NCBI GenBank assembly: GCA_050953285.1 | Contig: JBMNMK010000002.1 | Span: forward strand, 682,001 to 746,000 | Direction: 5' to 3' | Source of the DNA: Olsenella_K sp050953285 | Lineage (GTDB): Bacteria; Actinomycetota; Coriobacteriia; Coriobacteriales; Atopobiaceae | DNA length: 64,000 bases | In this document: one piece after another, positions 26,008-35,171 of the stretch | How positions within the stretch are numbered: position 1 is the first letter of the stretch | How the letters are laid out: each line of letters opens with the position of its first letter | Program-made: the position numbers and the translations under genes | Notes under the pieces: model-generated | The model's input: only the letters and a program-made list of their open reading frames with translations | What the model was told of the DNA's origin: nothing | The model's database searches: none

Positions 26008-27015
26008 TTGGATTCTTTCATGCCGAGTATGGGGGGTAGAAAGCCCCGCTCATCACAGGGTTTTAGGAGATCGGATACGAGCAGCGGAGCAGGGCTCACA
26101 GCAGCCCTCTTGGTTGCTCTCTCCGTCTTTATGTTTGCATTGGGAAGCCAGCAGGGCTCTGGCTTCTTCTCTGGTGCGCGTTCAGCATTTAGCGTGATCA
26201 CCACGCCGGTGCGCGCTGCGGGCGCTGTCATATCGGTGCCGTTTGGTGCTTTGGAAAACATTGCTAGAAACCTTACGGCATCTGGACAGACCCTCTCAGA
26301 GCTTGAGGCGGAAAACGCGTCGCTCAAGGCTCAAAACGCCGAGCTTGAAGAAGCGCAGCAGACCGCTGCACGATTAGAAGAGCTGCTCAATGTGCAAAAC
26401 TCCTACAACCTGACCTCGGTTGCTGCGCGCGTTATTGGCTCATCGGCCGATTCGTGGTCTTCAACCGTGACCATTGACAAGGGCTCGCTCGCAGGTCTGG
26501 ATGTGGGCATGAGCGTTGTGTGTTCAGATGGTGTCATAGGTCAGATCAGCCAGTGCGACGCAACGTCTTCGGTCGTGCGCCTGGTCAACGACGAGAACTC
26601 ATCGGTCTCTGCCATGATTCAAAGTTCGCGGGCGCAAGGTATGCTCGAAGGCTCTCCTGATGGCTCGGTGAGTTTATCGCTCATCCGCACTGATCAGACG
26701 GTCAATGTGGGAGACACGGTGGTGACGAGCGGGCTTGGCGGCGTCTTTCCTAAGGGTTTACCTATCGGTCAGGTTAGTGGAGTTTCTCGCACACCTGGTG
26801 CACTGTACTACACCATTGAAGTAAAACTGTTTACACAACCGCGAAACCTTGAGGAAGTGCTGGTGATCACTTCGCTCTCAGATGATCAGCAGGCAACAGA
26901 AGCTGATATTGCTGAGGCAGATGCGCAAGAGTCTGGATCTACCAGCAGCGACAGCTCAACAAGTACCGAGAGCTCCACGTCGCAAGACACGTCTTCAAGC
27001 TCGACGCAAAATTAG
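26008..27015 (+). CDS. mreC: Cell-shape determining protein MreC
   Basis: Bitopic membrane protein of about 335 residues linking MreB to PBP2. There is a transmembrane helix near residues 27-46 and a coiled coil near 90-130 (LSELEAENASLKAQNAELEEAQ-type heptads). The beta-rich MreC domain contains ARVIGSS, VTIDKGS and VVTSGLGG...PKGLPIG. It ends in a Ser/Thr-rich tail of ~40 residues that is longer than usual. The start is unsure: TTG 26008 lies 3 bases after the mreB stop without a clear ribosome site, and ATG 26020 or 26029 are alternatives. Confidence 0.92.
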   Translation: MDSFMPSMGGRKPRSSQGFRRSDTSSGAGLTAALLVALSVFMFALGSQQGSGFFSGARSAFSVITTPVRAAGAVISVPFGALENIARNLTASGQTLSELEAENASLKAQNAELEEAQQTAARLEELLNVQNSYNLTSVAARVIGSSADSWSSTVTIDKGSLAGLDVGMSVVCSDGVIGQISQCDATSSVVRLVNDENSSVSAMIQSSRAQGMLEGSPDGSVSLSLIRTDQTVNVGDTVVTSGLGGVFPKGLPIGQVSGVSRTPGALYYTIEVKLFTQPRNLEEVLVITSLSDDQQATEADIAEADAQESGSTSSDSSTSTESSTSQDTSSSSTQN

Positions 27016-27054
27016 GATCAAAGCGCGCAATCATCTGACGAGGGGTAGTGAGCA

Positions 27055-27603
27055 ATGCCAAAAAAAGATGCGAACAGAAGCAGATACGGCAACATCATTC
27101 TTGCCCTCATCTGCTTTGTGCTTCAGCTTGCGCTTGCTCCCAATCTGACGTTGGGGGCGGGTCGCTTCAATTTTGCCCTCATCTATGCGTTCTGCATTGC
27201 GTTTCTCATAGGTGGGCGCCGCGCGGTCATCCATGGGTTTATGGCTGGCTTGATCTTTGATTTGGCCACGACGGGACCGTTTGGCTTGATGACTTTGCTC
27301 CTGTGTGTGATGTCTTACCTGTTGGGGCTTGAGGGAAGAAACCGTTTTGCAGATGGCTTGGGCGCAGCGCTCTCCAGCTTTGCCGTCTCGTCGTTTGCCG
27401 TCATCCTCATCTACCACCTGACCATGCTTGCCTTAGGCGATGCGTCGTCTTTGGCAGATGTGCTCATCTGGCGCGTCTTGCCAAGCTTTGCCCTGAGCTT
27501 TGTGGCATTTTGCATCTTTGCCTGGTACTTTGCGCGTGATGCCGCAGCGGGTGTCTCTGCCAGACCCAAGCGCGGCTCACACTACAGTATGAAAGGCCTC
27601 TAA
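27055..27603 (+). CDS. mreD: Rod-shape determining protein MreD
   Basis: Polytopic membrane protein of 182 residues with about five hydrophobic segments and the family features LGGRRAVIHGFMAGLIFD-like (about 58-75) and GLMTLLLCVMSYL. It belongs to the MreD family by sequence and by its place between mreC and the PBP2 gene. It is thought to be part of the elongation complex. Confidence 0.9.
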   Translation: MPKKDANRSRYGNIILALICFVLQLALAPNLTLGAGRFNFALIYAFCIAFLIGGRRAVIHGFMAGLIFDLATTGPFGLMTLLLCVMSYLLGLEGRNRFADGLGAALSSFAVSSFAVILIYHLTMLALGDASSLADVLIWRVLPSFALSFVAFCIFAWYFARDAAAGVSARPKRGSHYSMKGL

Positions 27604-27612
27604 GGTGCGCAT

Positions 27613-29652
27613 ATGGCAGGAATGATTGCAAGCATCTTGATTGCTATCGCAGTTTTTGCGGCAATCATGGTATGGGTGTTTTACTCCAAAGGTGATGCGC
27701 GCTTCAAGATGGATATCGGCGGCTCTGCACCTCATGTGGCAGGCGGGGCTGACGGCTCAGCACATTCCGGCGTGCGCGGAAGACTCATCGGTCTGGGCGC
27801 TGTGGTGGGTGGCATGTTTGTTCTGCTGGCGACCCGGATCTTTTCCATGCAGATACTCTCGGGCGAAGATTATGCCAAGCAGGCAGAGTCAAACCGGACG
27901 CGTACCATATCTCTGGCGGCACCGCGCGGGCGGATCTTGGACAGAAATGGCGTGGAGATCGTCTCTAACCGCCCAAGCCTTACGGTGGTGGCAAGCCCTG
28001 ATGTGGCGTCCAATGAGATTGAGGTGCAGCTCTTGGCCAATCTCTTGGGCATGCCCAAGCAGGCGGTGAAGCGGAATATCGAGGATCAAACCGAAGGCGC
28101 GCAGTCGTCTAGAACGGTGGCCATCGACGTATCGCGTCGCGTGGTTGCCTACATTGGCGAGCACCCCAGCCTCTTTGAAGGCGTTTCCATCGAGGAGCGC
28201 AGCGAGCGCTACTATCCTTTGGGAGCTATAGCCTCTCATGTGGTGGGCTATACCGGAACCATCACAACCGAGCAGTTGGAGAATTCAAACAACAGCACCG
28301 ATGAAGGTGCTATCAGCTATGAGGCAGGCGATACAGTCGGGCAGTCCGGTGTGGAATACCAGTATGAATCGGTGCTCCAGGGCATCCGTGGTGAGCAGAC
28401 GGTTGTTGTCAACGCAGATGGTGACGTCTTGGGCTACTCGTCCAAAGTTGCACCCAAAAGTGGCTCAGATGTAGTGCTGACGCTGGACGCAAACCTGCAG
28501 AAGGCGGCAGAAGCTTCGCTGGATTCGGTCATTTCTGCCATAAGAAACTCCGTGAGTAAGGACTGCAAGTCGGGTTCGGCCCTGGTTTTGGATGCCACCA
28601 ACGGTGAGATTTTGGCTATGGCAAGCAGACCGAACTTCTCGCCCAATATATTTGTCGGCGGCATCTCCAACGACGACTGGGATCAGCTTGGATCTGAGTC
28701 GAGCGACTACCCGCTGGTAAACCGCGCTATTTCGGGCACATACCCGTCGGCTTCAACCATCAAGCCGCTCTCCACCTTTGCGGCGCTCGACGACGGAATT
28801 GCAACGCCAAACTCGTCGTATTACTGCGCGGGCTGGTGGACTGGCTTTGGTGAGGCGTCGGGCAAATGGTGCTGGCAGAAGACGGGCCACGGAACGCTCA
28901 ATCTGCAGGGGGGCATCACCTATTCGTGCGACGTGGTGTTCTATGAGATTGGCAAGGGGTATTTCTTGGCACCTTCCAATAACGAGGGTATGCAGGCCAA
29001 GTTCAGGGCGTATGGCCTGGGTTCGCTGACGGGCATCGACCTGCCGGGAGAATCTGCGGGACGCGTGCCAGATGCGCAGTGGAAATATGACTACTACAGC
29101 TCATACCCTGAGGAAGATCGCCAGTGGAAGGGTGGAGACTATGCCAACCTGGCCATTGGCCAGGGAGATCTCTTGGTGACGCCGCTGCAGATGGCATGCG
29201 CGTATGCCTCCATCGCTAACGGTGGCGACATCTGGACGCCGCATGTGCTCAAATCTGTGAAGTCCGCAACGGGGACAGGCTCGGTCATTGACTACAAACA
29301 GTCGGTGCTGAGAACGTGCGAAGAGTCTGATACCTACCGCCAGATTGTGAATGCGGGCCTCTTGGGCGTTATTGAGGAGGAGTCTGCCTACCAAACAAGG
29401 CACTTTGCTGGCCTTCCCGTCTCTGTTTCAGGAAAATCGGGGACGGCAGAGCGCTCGGGGCATCAGCCGACAGGCTGGTTTATTGCTTACGCGCCGGCAG
29501 ACGACCCTAAATATGTGGTTGCATCGGCGCTTGAAGAAGCCACATGGGGCGGCTATTCGGCCATGTATGTGGTGCGTGATATCCTAGGCGCCATCTATGA
29601 TGCGCCGGATGATGAACTGCAGGTCATGGCTGGTATTACGTCGGGTGATTAG
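27613..29652 (+). CDS. mrdA: Penicillin-binding protein 2 (class B transpeptidase)
   Basis: Elongasome D,D-transpeptidase of 679 residues. Catalytic motifs are complete: SxxK as S381-T-I-K384, SxD as S438-C-D440, and K608-S-G-T611. The pedestal/dimerisation region starts with APRGRILDRNG (about 97-107) as in other PBP2s. Unusually, there are two hydrophobic stretches at the N-terminus, about 3-23 and 58-78, separated by a Gly/Ala/His-rich spacer; a single anchor is the norm. ATG 27613 is 9 bases after mreD with AAGG as weak ribosome site. Confidence 0.93.
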   Translation: MAGMIASILIAIAVFAAIMVWVFYSKGDARFKMDIGGSAPHVAGGADGSAHSGVRGRLIGLGAVVGGMFVLLATRIFSMQILSGEDYAKQAESNRTRTISLAAPRGRILDRNGVEIVSNRPSLTVVASPDVASNEIEVQLLANLLGMPKQAVKRNIEDQTEGAQSSRTVAIDVSRRVVAYIGEHPSLFEGVSIEERSERYYPLGAIASHVVGYTGTITTEQLENSNNSTDEGAISYEAGDTVGQSGVEYQYESVLQGIRGEQTVVVNADGDVLGYSSKVAPKSGSDVVLTLDANLQKAAEASLDSVISAIRNSVSKDCKSGSALVLDATNGEILAMASRPNFSPNIFVGGISNDDWDQLGSESSDYPLVNRAISGTYPSASTIKPLSTFAALDDGIATPNSSYYCAGWWTGFGEASGKWCWQKTGHGTLNLQGGITYSCDVVFYEIGKGYFLAPSNNEGMQAKFRAYGLGSLTGIDLPGESAGRVPDAQWKYDYYSSYPEEDRQWKGGDYANLAIGQGDLLVTPLQMACAYASIANGGDIWTPHVLKSVKSATGTGSVIDYKQSVLRTCEESDTYRQIVNAGLLGVIEEESAYQTRHFAGLPVSVSGKSGTAERSGHQPTGWFIAYAPADDPKYVVASALEEATWGGYSAMYVVRDILGAIYDAPDDELQVMAGITSGD

Positions 29653-29661
29653 GGGGCATTG

Positions 29662-30888
29662 ATGCAAATTTCCTTCTCTGAAAACGCTCCCAAGATCACG
29701 GGCTCTATCAGCGCGCTGTTTGAAAATCTCTTGGGACGCATTGGCTCGGGCTCATACAAGCTGCAGCGCAAGGGAAGGCTCTCGGGCTTCTATCTGGCCG
29801 AGCTCATTCCCAACCTCTTGGTTATTCTCTACGGTGCGGTGGTGATATGGTCAGCATCGCTCGAGATCTCCGAAGCGTCCTTCCCGCGCCATATGGCAGG
29901 CATAGGCATTGGTCTGGTGTTTGCTTTGTTGGTATGGCGCTATGACTACCGGCGCTTCCAAAACATGTCCACCATATTGTTGGTGCTGGATATTGTCTTG
30001 ATGCTCATGCCTTCCATACCGGGCTTTGGCTACTATGCGCTCGGCATGACCGGATGGGTCAAGCTTCCGGTGATAGGCATCAGATTCCAACCTTCTGAGC
30101 TGGCAAAACCGGTGACTATACTGCTCATGGCCTCTTTGGGCTCACAGTACAACGGAAAGATAGAGGAGCTTTCTGACTACATCAAGCTCTGTGGCGCCTT
30201 GTTGGTTCCCTTTGTGCTCATTTTGACGCAGCCAGACTTGGGCACTGGCCTTATCGTCTTGGTCTTAGGCGCTGCCATCATCATCTGCAGCGGCGCCAAG
30301 AGAAGCTGGGTCTTGGTGACGATAGCGCTCATTGTGGTGGGGGCGGCCTTTGTTATCGTGACGTCAATGACCGATGGCTTGCCGCATATCCTCAAGCAAT
30401 ACCAGCTCAATCGTTTGATCGTCTTCATGGATCCCTCGGTTGATCCGACGGGTGACGGCTATAACCTCCAGCAGGCAAAGATTGCAGTGGGATCGGGCGG
30501 TCTTCTCGGCAAGGGAATTGGCAATGCGTCGCAATCGGGTACGGGCTTTTTGCCCGAGGCTCACACGGACTTTGTCTTTGCCCTCTTGAGCGAGGAATTT
30601 GGCTTTGTCGGTGCCATGGTCCTGTTCTTCCTCTTTGCGGCCATGCTCTTCTCGTCCATCAGCCTGGCGCTGCGCCTTGAGAACATCTTTGGCAAGCTGG
30701 TCATTGTGGGTATTGTGGCCATGTGGGCGTTTCAAATTTTGCAGAACGTGGGCATGTGTATAGGTATCATGCCCATCACGGGCATCCCGCTGCCCTTTGT
30801 GAGTTTTGGCTCGTCGTCCATGGTGTCTCAGCTCATTGCCACCGGTCTTCTGCAATCCGTTTGGCACTACAGAACCAAGGCGGGCTAG
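29662..30888 (+). CDS. rodA: Rod-shape determining protein RodA (SEDS peptidoglycan polymerase)
   Basis: Multi-pass SEDS-family glycosyltransferase that polymerises lipid II together with PBP2. About ten hydrophobic segments over 408 residues. The signature is GDGYNLQQAKIAVGSGGLLGKG, followed by FLPEAHTDFVFALLSEEFG and the C-terminal GIPLPFVSFGSSSM. ATG 29662 is 5 bases after GGGGG, which makes it more likely than the preceding TTG. It follows the PBP2 stop by 9 bases. Confidence 0.95.
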   Translation: MQISFSENAPKITGSISALFENLLGRIGSGSYKLQRKGRLSGFYLAELIPNLLVILYGAVVIWSASLEISEASFPRHMAGIGIGLVFALLVWRYDYRRFQNMSTILLVLDIVLMLMPSIPGFGYYALGMTGWVKLPVIGIRFQPSELAKPVTILLMASLGSQYNGKIEELSDYIKLCGALLVPFVLILTQPDLGTGLIVLVLGAAIIICSGAKRSWVLVTIALIVVGAAFVIVTSMTDGLPHILKQYQLNRLIVFMDPSVDPTGDGYNLQQAKIAVGSGGLLGKGIGNASQSGTGFLPEAHTDFVFALLSEEFGFVGAMVLFFLFAAMLFSSISLALRLENIFGKLVIVGIVAMWAFQILQNVGMCIGIMPITGIPLPFVSFGSSSMVSQLIATGLLQSVWHYRTKAG

Positions 30889-30954
30889 AATGATTCTGGA
30901 TTACGTAGTACGTAGTGGGCGATAAATTCGTGCGGATAGAGAGTGGGGTGTGGC

Positions 30955-32010
30955 ATGACACAGAAGGTGCGCGTCTCCAATGTTGTTGATGTGGTGAGTA
31001 ATGCGGTGAAGATACGAGCAACCGTTGCTGGTGAAATCTCGGTTGCAATATATGTGGCTTCAGATGCACCCCGCTGGCTCGTGATATGCGTGAAAGAAGC
31101 TTTTCTGCCATATCAAGCGGGAGCGAAGGTCAGCGTGCGGCAGATTGAGTCTCACGCTGCGGTGGATATGCCTTCCGCAGAGCTTGCGCTCGTGCTGGTA
31201 GGGCCCAAAGATGCAGGTGCTTCTCGCACCATTTTGAGCCTTGCGGAAGCGGGCGTGAGCGTGTGTGTGGTGGCAGAGACTGCGCTTGATGTACCAAATA
31301 TTGTGCACGGCGCAGATGATGAGGCTTCATATGAAAACATATCCTCCACGTGTGCGCTTGAGCGTGAGACTCTCTTGGACAAGTTGGCTGCGTGGCTTGT
31401 CGACCATGCGCCTGACGGCGTGTGTGCTGCGGCAAACTTTCCGTTTTGTCGCACGCGGGAGGTTGAAAAGCTCATCCATTCTTGTTCTGTTAAGAATGCC
31501 CTGGTGGGTACCGTTGGTCTGCCTGGGAAATCTGACATTCTGATCATGGCCAACAACCAGATCAAGCTGGCGTTAGAGATTGCCGGCGCGCATGGCAAGA
31601 CGGTAAGCCCCGAGGCAGGGCTGGCTATTGCGGGCACCATTTTGGCTTCGTTTGGCTATCGCGGGCTTGCACGGGCCGTGACGCCCCATGTGCGCTTTGG
31701 CGCTCCTGCTATACGTGCACTTATCGCCTATGGAGGCAGCATGCTGACGGGCATGGCCGTGCAAGAGATCATGGATCCACGTGCGGCGGATGTTGTGGAG
31801 TCGCTTACCCAGAAGGCGTTGGCGCATGCGCATGGTGTGGCGGAAAAGACCTGGCAAGCAGGGGAGCTTCCCAAGCTCTTGGCGCCGGCTGAACAATCGC
31901 ACGCAGAGCGCGCAGAGCAGCGTACAGAGCATGGTGCAGACCAGTGCGGCGGGACGTCAAGCGCGTACGGCTCGCATGAAGACGACGGCTATATCGTAAT
32001 CGGAGCGTGA
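30955..32010 (+). CDS. DUF697-family membrane-associated protein
   Basis: A 351-residue protein whose C-terminal half (about 190-290) matches the DUF697/YcjF pattern: a LALEIAGAHG helix, AIAGTILASFGYRGLAR, and a hydrophobic GAPAIRALIAYGGSMLTGMA segment. In many relatives this domain follows an Era-like GTPase. Here the N-terminal ~180 residues have no Walker A or NKxD motif, although the LALVLVGPKDAG stretch looks like a degenerate nucleotide fold. The C-terminus is a hydrophilic Glu/Gln/His-rich tail. Function unknown. ATG 30955 is preferred over GTG 30943. Its stop region overlaps the GTG alternative start of the next gene. Confidence 0.72.
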   Translation: MTQKVRVSNVVDVVSNAVKIRATVAGEISVAIYVASDAPRWLVICVKEAFLPYQAGAKVSVRQIESHAAVDMPSAELALVLVGPKDAGASRTILSLAEAGVSVCVVAETALDVPNIVHGADDEASYENISSTCALERETLLDKLAAWLVDHAPDGVCAAANFPFCRTREVEKLIHSCSVKNALVGTVGLPGKSDILIMANNQIKLALEIAGAHGKTVSPEAGLAIAGTILASFGYRGLARAVTPHVRFGAPAIRALIAYGGSMLTGMAVQEIMDPRAADVVESLTQKALAHAHGVAEKTWQAGELPKLLAPAEQSHAERAEQRTEHGADQCGGTSSAYGSHEDDGYIVIGA

Positions 32011-32012
32011 GG

Positions 32013-33884
32013 ATGAGAGAGGCCCCAGAAGACCTTTTCTATAAGATTGAACCACTGCTTCCCTATGTTGAAAAGCCTGCGCGCTATCTGGACCATGAGT
32101 GGGGCGTGTGCGAGGATCAGACAGGACCTTTCCACGTCTGCATGATCTACCCAGATGTCTACGAGGTGGGGCAGCCCAACCTTGCCATCTCAATCTTGTA
32201 TAACACGATCAACGCCCAAGAGGGCATGTCGTGTGAGCGCGGGTATGTGCCCTGGCTTGATATGGCAGAACTCATGCGCAAAAACGACATTCCGCTGCTT
32301 TCCTTGGAGAGGTCGGTGCCGGTTGCAAGCTTTGATGTGGTGGGGATCACGCTGCCGCATGAGCTGGCGGGAACCAACATCATAGAAGCGCTGGATCTGG
32401 CGCATATTACACTGCTGGCTGCCGAGCGCCAGGAGGATGAGCCCTTCATCTTTGGTGGAGGTCCTTCGGTCTGGAACTCAGAGCCGGTGGCGCCGCTCTT
32501 TGATGCCATCTTGTTAGGCGATGGTGAAGAGGCCATCGTAGAGATGTGCGCATGTGTGCGAGAAGGACGTGCGCGCGGGGCAAGCCGCTATGAGATATGT
32601 TTTGACCTGGCAGCAATTCCTGGCGTCTATGTGCCAAGCCTTTATGAAGTGGTGGTGGATGAGACCTCCACACGCTGGGGCTATGCCAAGCCCAAGCGCA
32701 ATACGCCTGCACCTGCCCGCGTCTTTAAGCGCACACTGCAGAACTTTTCTGACACCGATGCCGTGGTGCAGCGTATTGTGCCGTATATGGGGCTTGTGCA
32801 GGACCGTCTGGCGGTTGAGGTCTTGCGCGGCTGCGCACGTGGCTGCCGCTTCTGTCAGGCGGGCATGACCTATCGGCCGGTACGAGAGCGCCCGGTGGAC
32901 GATATCGTGGCCGCGTGCCATGAGGGCCTTACCGCAGGCGGCTTTGACGAGTGCTCGCTCTCGTCGCTCTCCACGACCGATCATTCCCAGTGCCGGGAAA
33001 TGCTCGTCCGCCTTGACCAAGAACTTGCAGGAAAAGGCATTAAAGTTTCCATTCCATCCCAGCGTATGGATGCGTTTGGCGTGGACATGGCGGCGGCTGT
33101 GGGATCTTCCAAGAAAGGTGGCCTCACGTTTGCGCCCGAGGCGGGCTCTCAGCGCCTGCGTGATGTGATCAACAAGAACGTGACCGAGGCCGACATTGAA
33201 CTCGCTGCTAGAAACGCCTTTAGCCTGGGATGGCGGCGCATGAAGCTCTACTTTATGATGGGCCTGCCCACCGAGACAGACGAGGATATCCAAATGATTT
33301 CTCGCACCGCCACGCGCGTGCTTGAAATTGGGCGAGAAGTGCTCGGCAAACGAAGCGGTGTTTCAGTTTCCATCTCCGTGGCGGTCTTTGTTCCCAAGGC
33401 CTATACGCCGTTTCAGTGGTGCGGCCAGCTGTCACGCCAAGAGGTTGTGCGCCGCCAGCAGTTGCTGCTGCACTCCACGCCTGAGCGCGCGGTCAGGATC
33501 TCCTATCACGACGCCAGTACCTCTGAAGTGGAGGCGGCGCTCTCAAAGATGGGTCGCGCCGGCTTCAACCTCATCATGGCTGCCTGGAAGCGCGGCTGCA
33601 GGTTTGATGCCTGGACGGATTGTTTTTCCTACGACGCTTGGGCAGCTGCCGCGCAGGACATTGGCTTTGACCTGGCAGATATTGCCACCGAGTCGTTTGA
33701 CCTTCTCAAACGTCTGCCCTGGGACCATACCACCCCGGGCGTCTCTCAGAACTTCCTCAAGCGAGAATGGCAGCGCGCGCTGGAAGGCGTGACGACGGCA
33801 GATTGCACACGCACAAGCTGCGTGGGCTGCGGTGTATGCCCGACACTCTCTGTTGACAATGTGCTGGTAGAAAAGCGCGCGTAA
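32013..33884 (+). CDS. TIGR03960-family B12-binding-like/radical SAM protein
   Basis: A 623-residue protein. The N-terminal ~210 residues resemble a cobalamin-binding-like Rossmann region (PDVYEVGQPNLA, then VGITLPHELAGTN and GGGPSVWNSEP). The central radical SAM domain has the cluster motif CARGCRFCQAG (CxxxCxxC, near 272-282). The extreme C-terminus holds a further CTRTSCVGCGVC (Cx4Cx2Cx2C). Family function is not established. It is regularly paired with the TIGR03936/DUF2344 protein, as here, and found near rplU, suggesting an RNA or ribosome modification role (inference). ATG 32013 has GGAG at 7 bases. Confidence 0.9.
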   Translation: MREAPEDLFYKIEPLLPYVEKPARYLDHEWGVCEDQTGPFHVCMIYPDVYEVGQPNLAISILYNTINAQEGMSCERGYVPWLDMAELMRKNDIPLLSLERSVPVASFDVVGITLPHELAGTNIIEALDLAHITLLAAERQEDEPFIFGGGPSVWNSEPVAPLFDAILLGDGEEAIVEMCACVREGRARGASRYEICFDLAAIPGVYVPSLYEVVVDETSTRWGYAKPKRNTPAPARVFKRTLQNFSDTDAVVQRIVPYMGLVQDRLAVEVLRGCARGCRFCQAGMTYRPVRERPVDDIVAACHEGLTAGGFDECSLSSLSTTDHSQCREMLVRLDQELAGKGIKVSIPSQRMDAFGVDMAAAVGSSKKGGLTFAPEAGSQRLRDVINKNVTEADIELAARNAFSLGWRRMKLYFMMGLPTETDEDIQMISRTATRVLEIGREVLGKRSGVSVSISVAVFVPKAYTPFQWCGQLSRQEVVRRQQLLLHSTPERAVRISYHDASTSEVEAALSKMGRAGFNLIMAAWKRGCRFDAWTDCFSYDAWAAAAQDIGFDLADIATESFDLLKRLPWDHTTPGVSQNFLKREWQRALEGVTTADCTRTSCVGCGVCPTLSVDNVLVEKRA

Positions 33885-33909
33885 TGCGCGTCTACGATAG
33901 GAGAGACCG

Positions 33910-34668
33910 GTGAGCTATGAAGATGTGAAGCTCGTGAGGCTACGTGTGCGCTATGTGAAAGACGGTAGGCTGGCCTTTTTGGGCCATCTTGAAGTGATGA
34001 ACACCATCATGAGAAGTGTCAGGCGCTCGGGCGTGCCATTTTCTGTGGGCAATGGCTTTGCGCGCCGCATGCGCATCCAGTTTAGCCAGGCGCTGCCGGT
34101 GGGCGCATCGTCTAGAGCAGAATACTACGACCTCATGCTCACCGAGGAGCTCGCGGAAGACGAGCTTCTCTCACTACTCAAGTGTGCAACGCCGTCACAC
34201 TTGGCACCCAACGCCGCGCGCATCATGCCGCGCAAGGTGCCAGCGCTTGAGGCATGGGCTCAGCGAGCGCGCTGGTCGTGTGATCTCATGGGGCAAGGCC
34301 TTGAGCGCGAGGCGTTTCTCGCCTCTCTTGCGGCGCTGCAAGACGCGGGAGAGATCCAGTACATGCGGGGCGAGAAACCCAAGCGGATTGACCTTAACCA
34401 AACACTGGTGGGCTACCAGGTGAGCGAGGGCGAGGGCGGCCTGCACGTGGACCTTGATACCAACTCCACCAATGAGGGGTCGCTGCGTCCGCAGGTCCTC
34501 TTTAATGCTGCAATGGAGACGCCGACGCTTGCGGGGGCGGATCTTGCGTATGTCAAGGTGCAGCGCATCGGTCTTTGGCATGAAGAAAATGGGCGTCTTG
34601 TGGAGCCTTTGGAATTTGGTGCAGATACGTCGTTTGCAAGCTATTCTTTGTCTGTGCATAGTGAGTAG
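33910..34668 (+). CDS. TIGR03936/DUF2344-family radical-SAM partner protein
   Basis: A 252-residue protein starting at GTG 33910 behind AGGAG. The N-terminal pattern LRVRYVKDGRLAFLGHLEVMNTIMRSVRR and the following RMRIQFSQALPVG are typical of the DUF2344 family, which occurs fused to or next to the TIGR03960 radical SAM protein. It has no catalytic motif that I recognise and is probably a subunit or substrate adaptor for the upstream protein, 25 bases away. A terminator-like hairpin follows. Confidence 0.87.
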   Translation: MSYEDVKLVRLRVRYVKDGRLAFLGHLEVMNTIMRSVRRSGVPFSVGNGFARRMRIQFSQALPVGASSRAEYYDLMLTEELAEDELLSLLKCATPSHLAPNAARIMPRKVPALEAWAQRARWSCDLMGQGLEREAFLASLAALQDAGEIQYMRGEKPKRIDLNQTLVGYQVSEGEGGLHVDLDTNSTNEGSLRPQVLFNAAMETPTLAGADLAYVKVQRIGLWHEENGRLVEPLEFGADTSFASYSLSVHSE

Positions 34669-34677
34669 TAAATCGTA

Positions 34678-34725
34678 CCCCGCGTGCCAAGCCTCGGTTT
34701 TCAATCGTGGTACACGGGGATTTTT
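34678..34725 (+). terminator. Rho-independent terminator after the DUF2344 gene
   Basis: Arms at 34678-34689 and 34708-34719 (CCCCGCGTGCCA and TGGTACACGGGG) pair with one mismatch and one G-U, followed by ATTTTT. The T-run abuts the -35 box of the rplU promoter, so the two transcription units are separated here. Confidence 0.7.
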
Positions 34726-34726
34726 G

Positions 34727-34754
34727 TTGACTGTTCACGCCATGCACGTATAAT
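34727..34754 (+). promoter_or_regulatory. rplU promoter
   Basis: TTGACT at 34727-34732 and a perfect TATAAT at 34749-34754, with a 16-base spacer. The rplU start is 41 bases downstream, so the leader would be short (about 35 bases). This is the best sigma-70-type promoter in the window. Confidence 0.8.
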
Positions 34755-34795
34755 AAATAGCTGTTGCACTGAGACCAGCAATGAGGAGTTACCAC

Positions 34796-35137
34796 ATGTA
34801 CGCTATCGTTACTACTGGTGGCAAGCAGTACAAGGTTGCCAAGGGTGACGTCTTAGACGTCGAGAAGCTCGAGGCGCAGCCTGGCGACAAGGTTAGCCTT
34901 GACGTCCTGATGCTTAACGACGGCAAGAATACCGTCGTGGATGCCGCCGCACTCGCCAAGAAAAAGGTCACCGCTGAGGTGGTTGATCAGCACAAGGGTG
35001 AGAAGCAAGTCATCTTCAAGTTCAAGAAGCGCAAGCGCTACAGCCGTACGCGCGGACATCGCCAGAACCTCACCAGGCTTCAGATTGTTGACCTCCCCAT
35101 CAAAGAGGCCGCAAAGTCCGCTTCGACTCAAGCCTAG
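34796..35137 (+). CDS. rplU: 50S ribosomal protein L21
   Basis: Large-subunit ribosomal protein, 113 residues from ATG 34796, which is 7 bases after GAGGAG. An ATG at 34781 lies within that ribosome site. The sequence has MYAIVTTGGKQYKVAKGD at the start and the KFKKRKRYSRTRGHRQ basic block typical of L21. The usual partner rpmA follows 34 bases later, and a strong promoter and terminator lie upstream. Confidence 0.97.
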   Translation: MYAIVTTGGKQYKVAKGDVLDVEKLEAQPGDKVSLDVLMLNDGKNTVVDAAALAKKKVTAEVVDQHKGEKQVIFKFKKRKRYSRTRGHRQNLTRLQIVDLPIKEAAKSASTQA

Positions 35138-35171
35138 TTCTGAAGATCAAGATTAGATAAGAGGTAATGAC

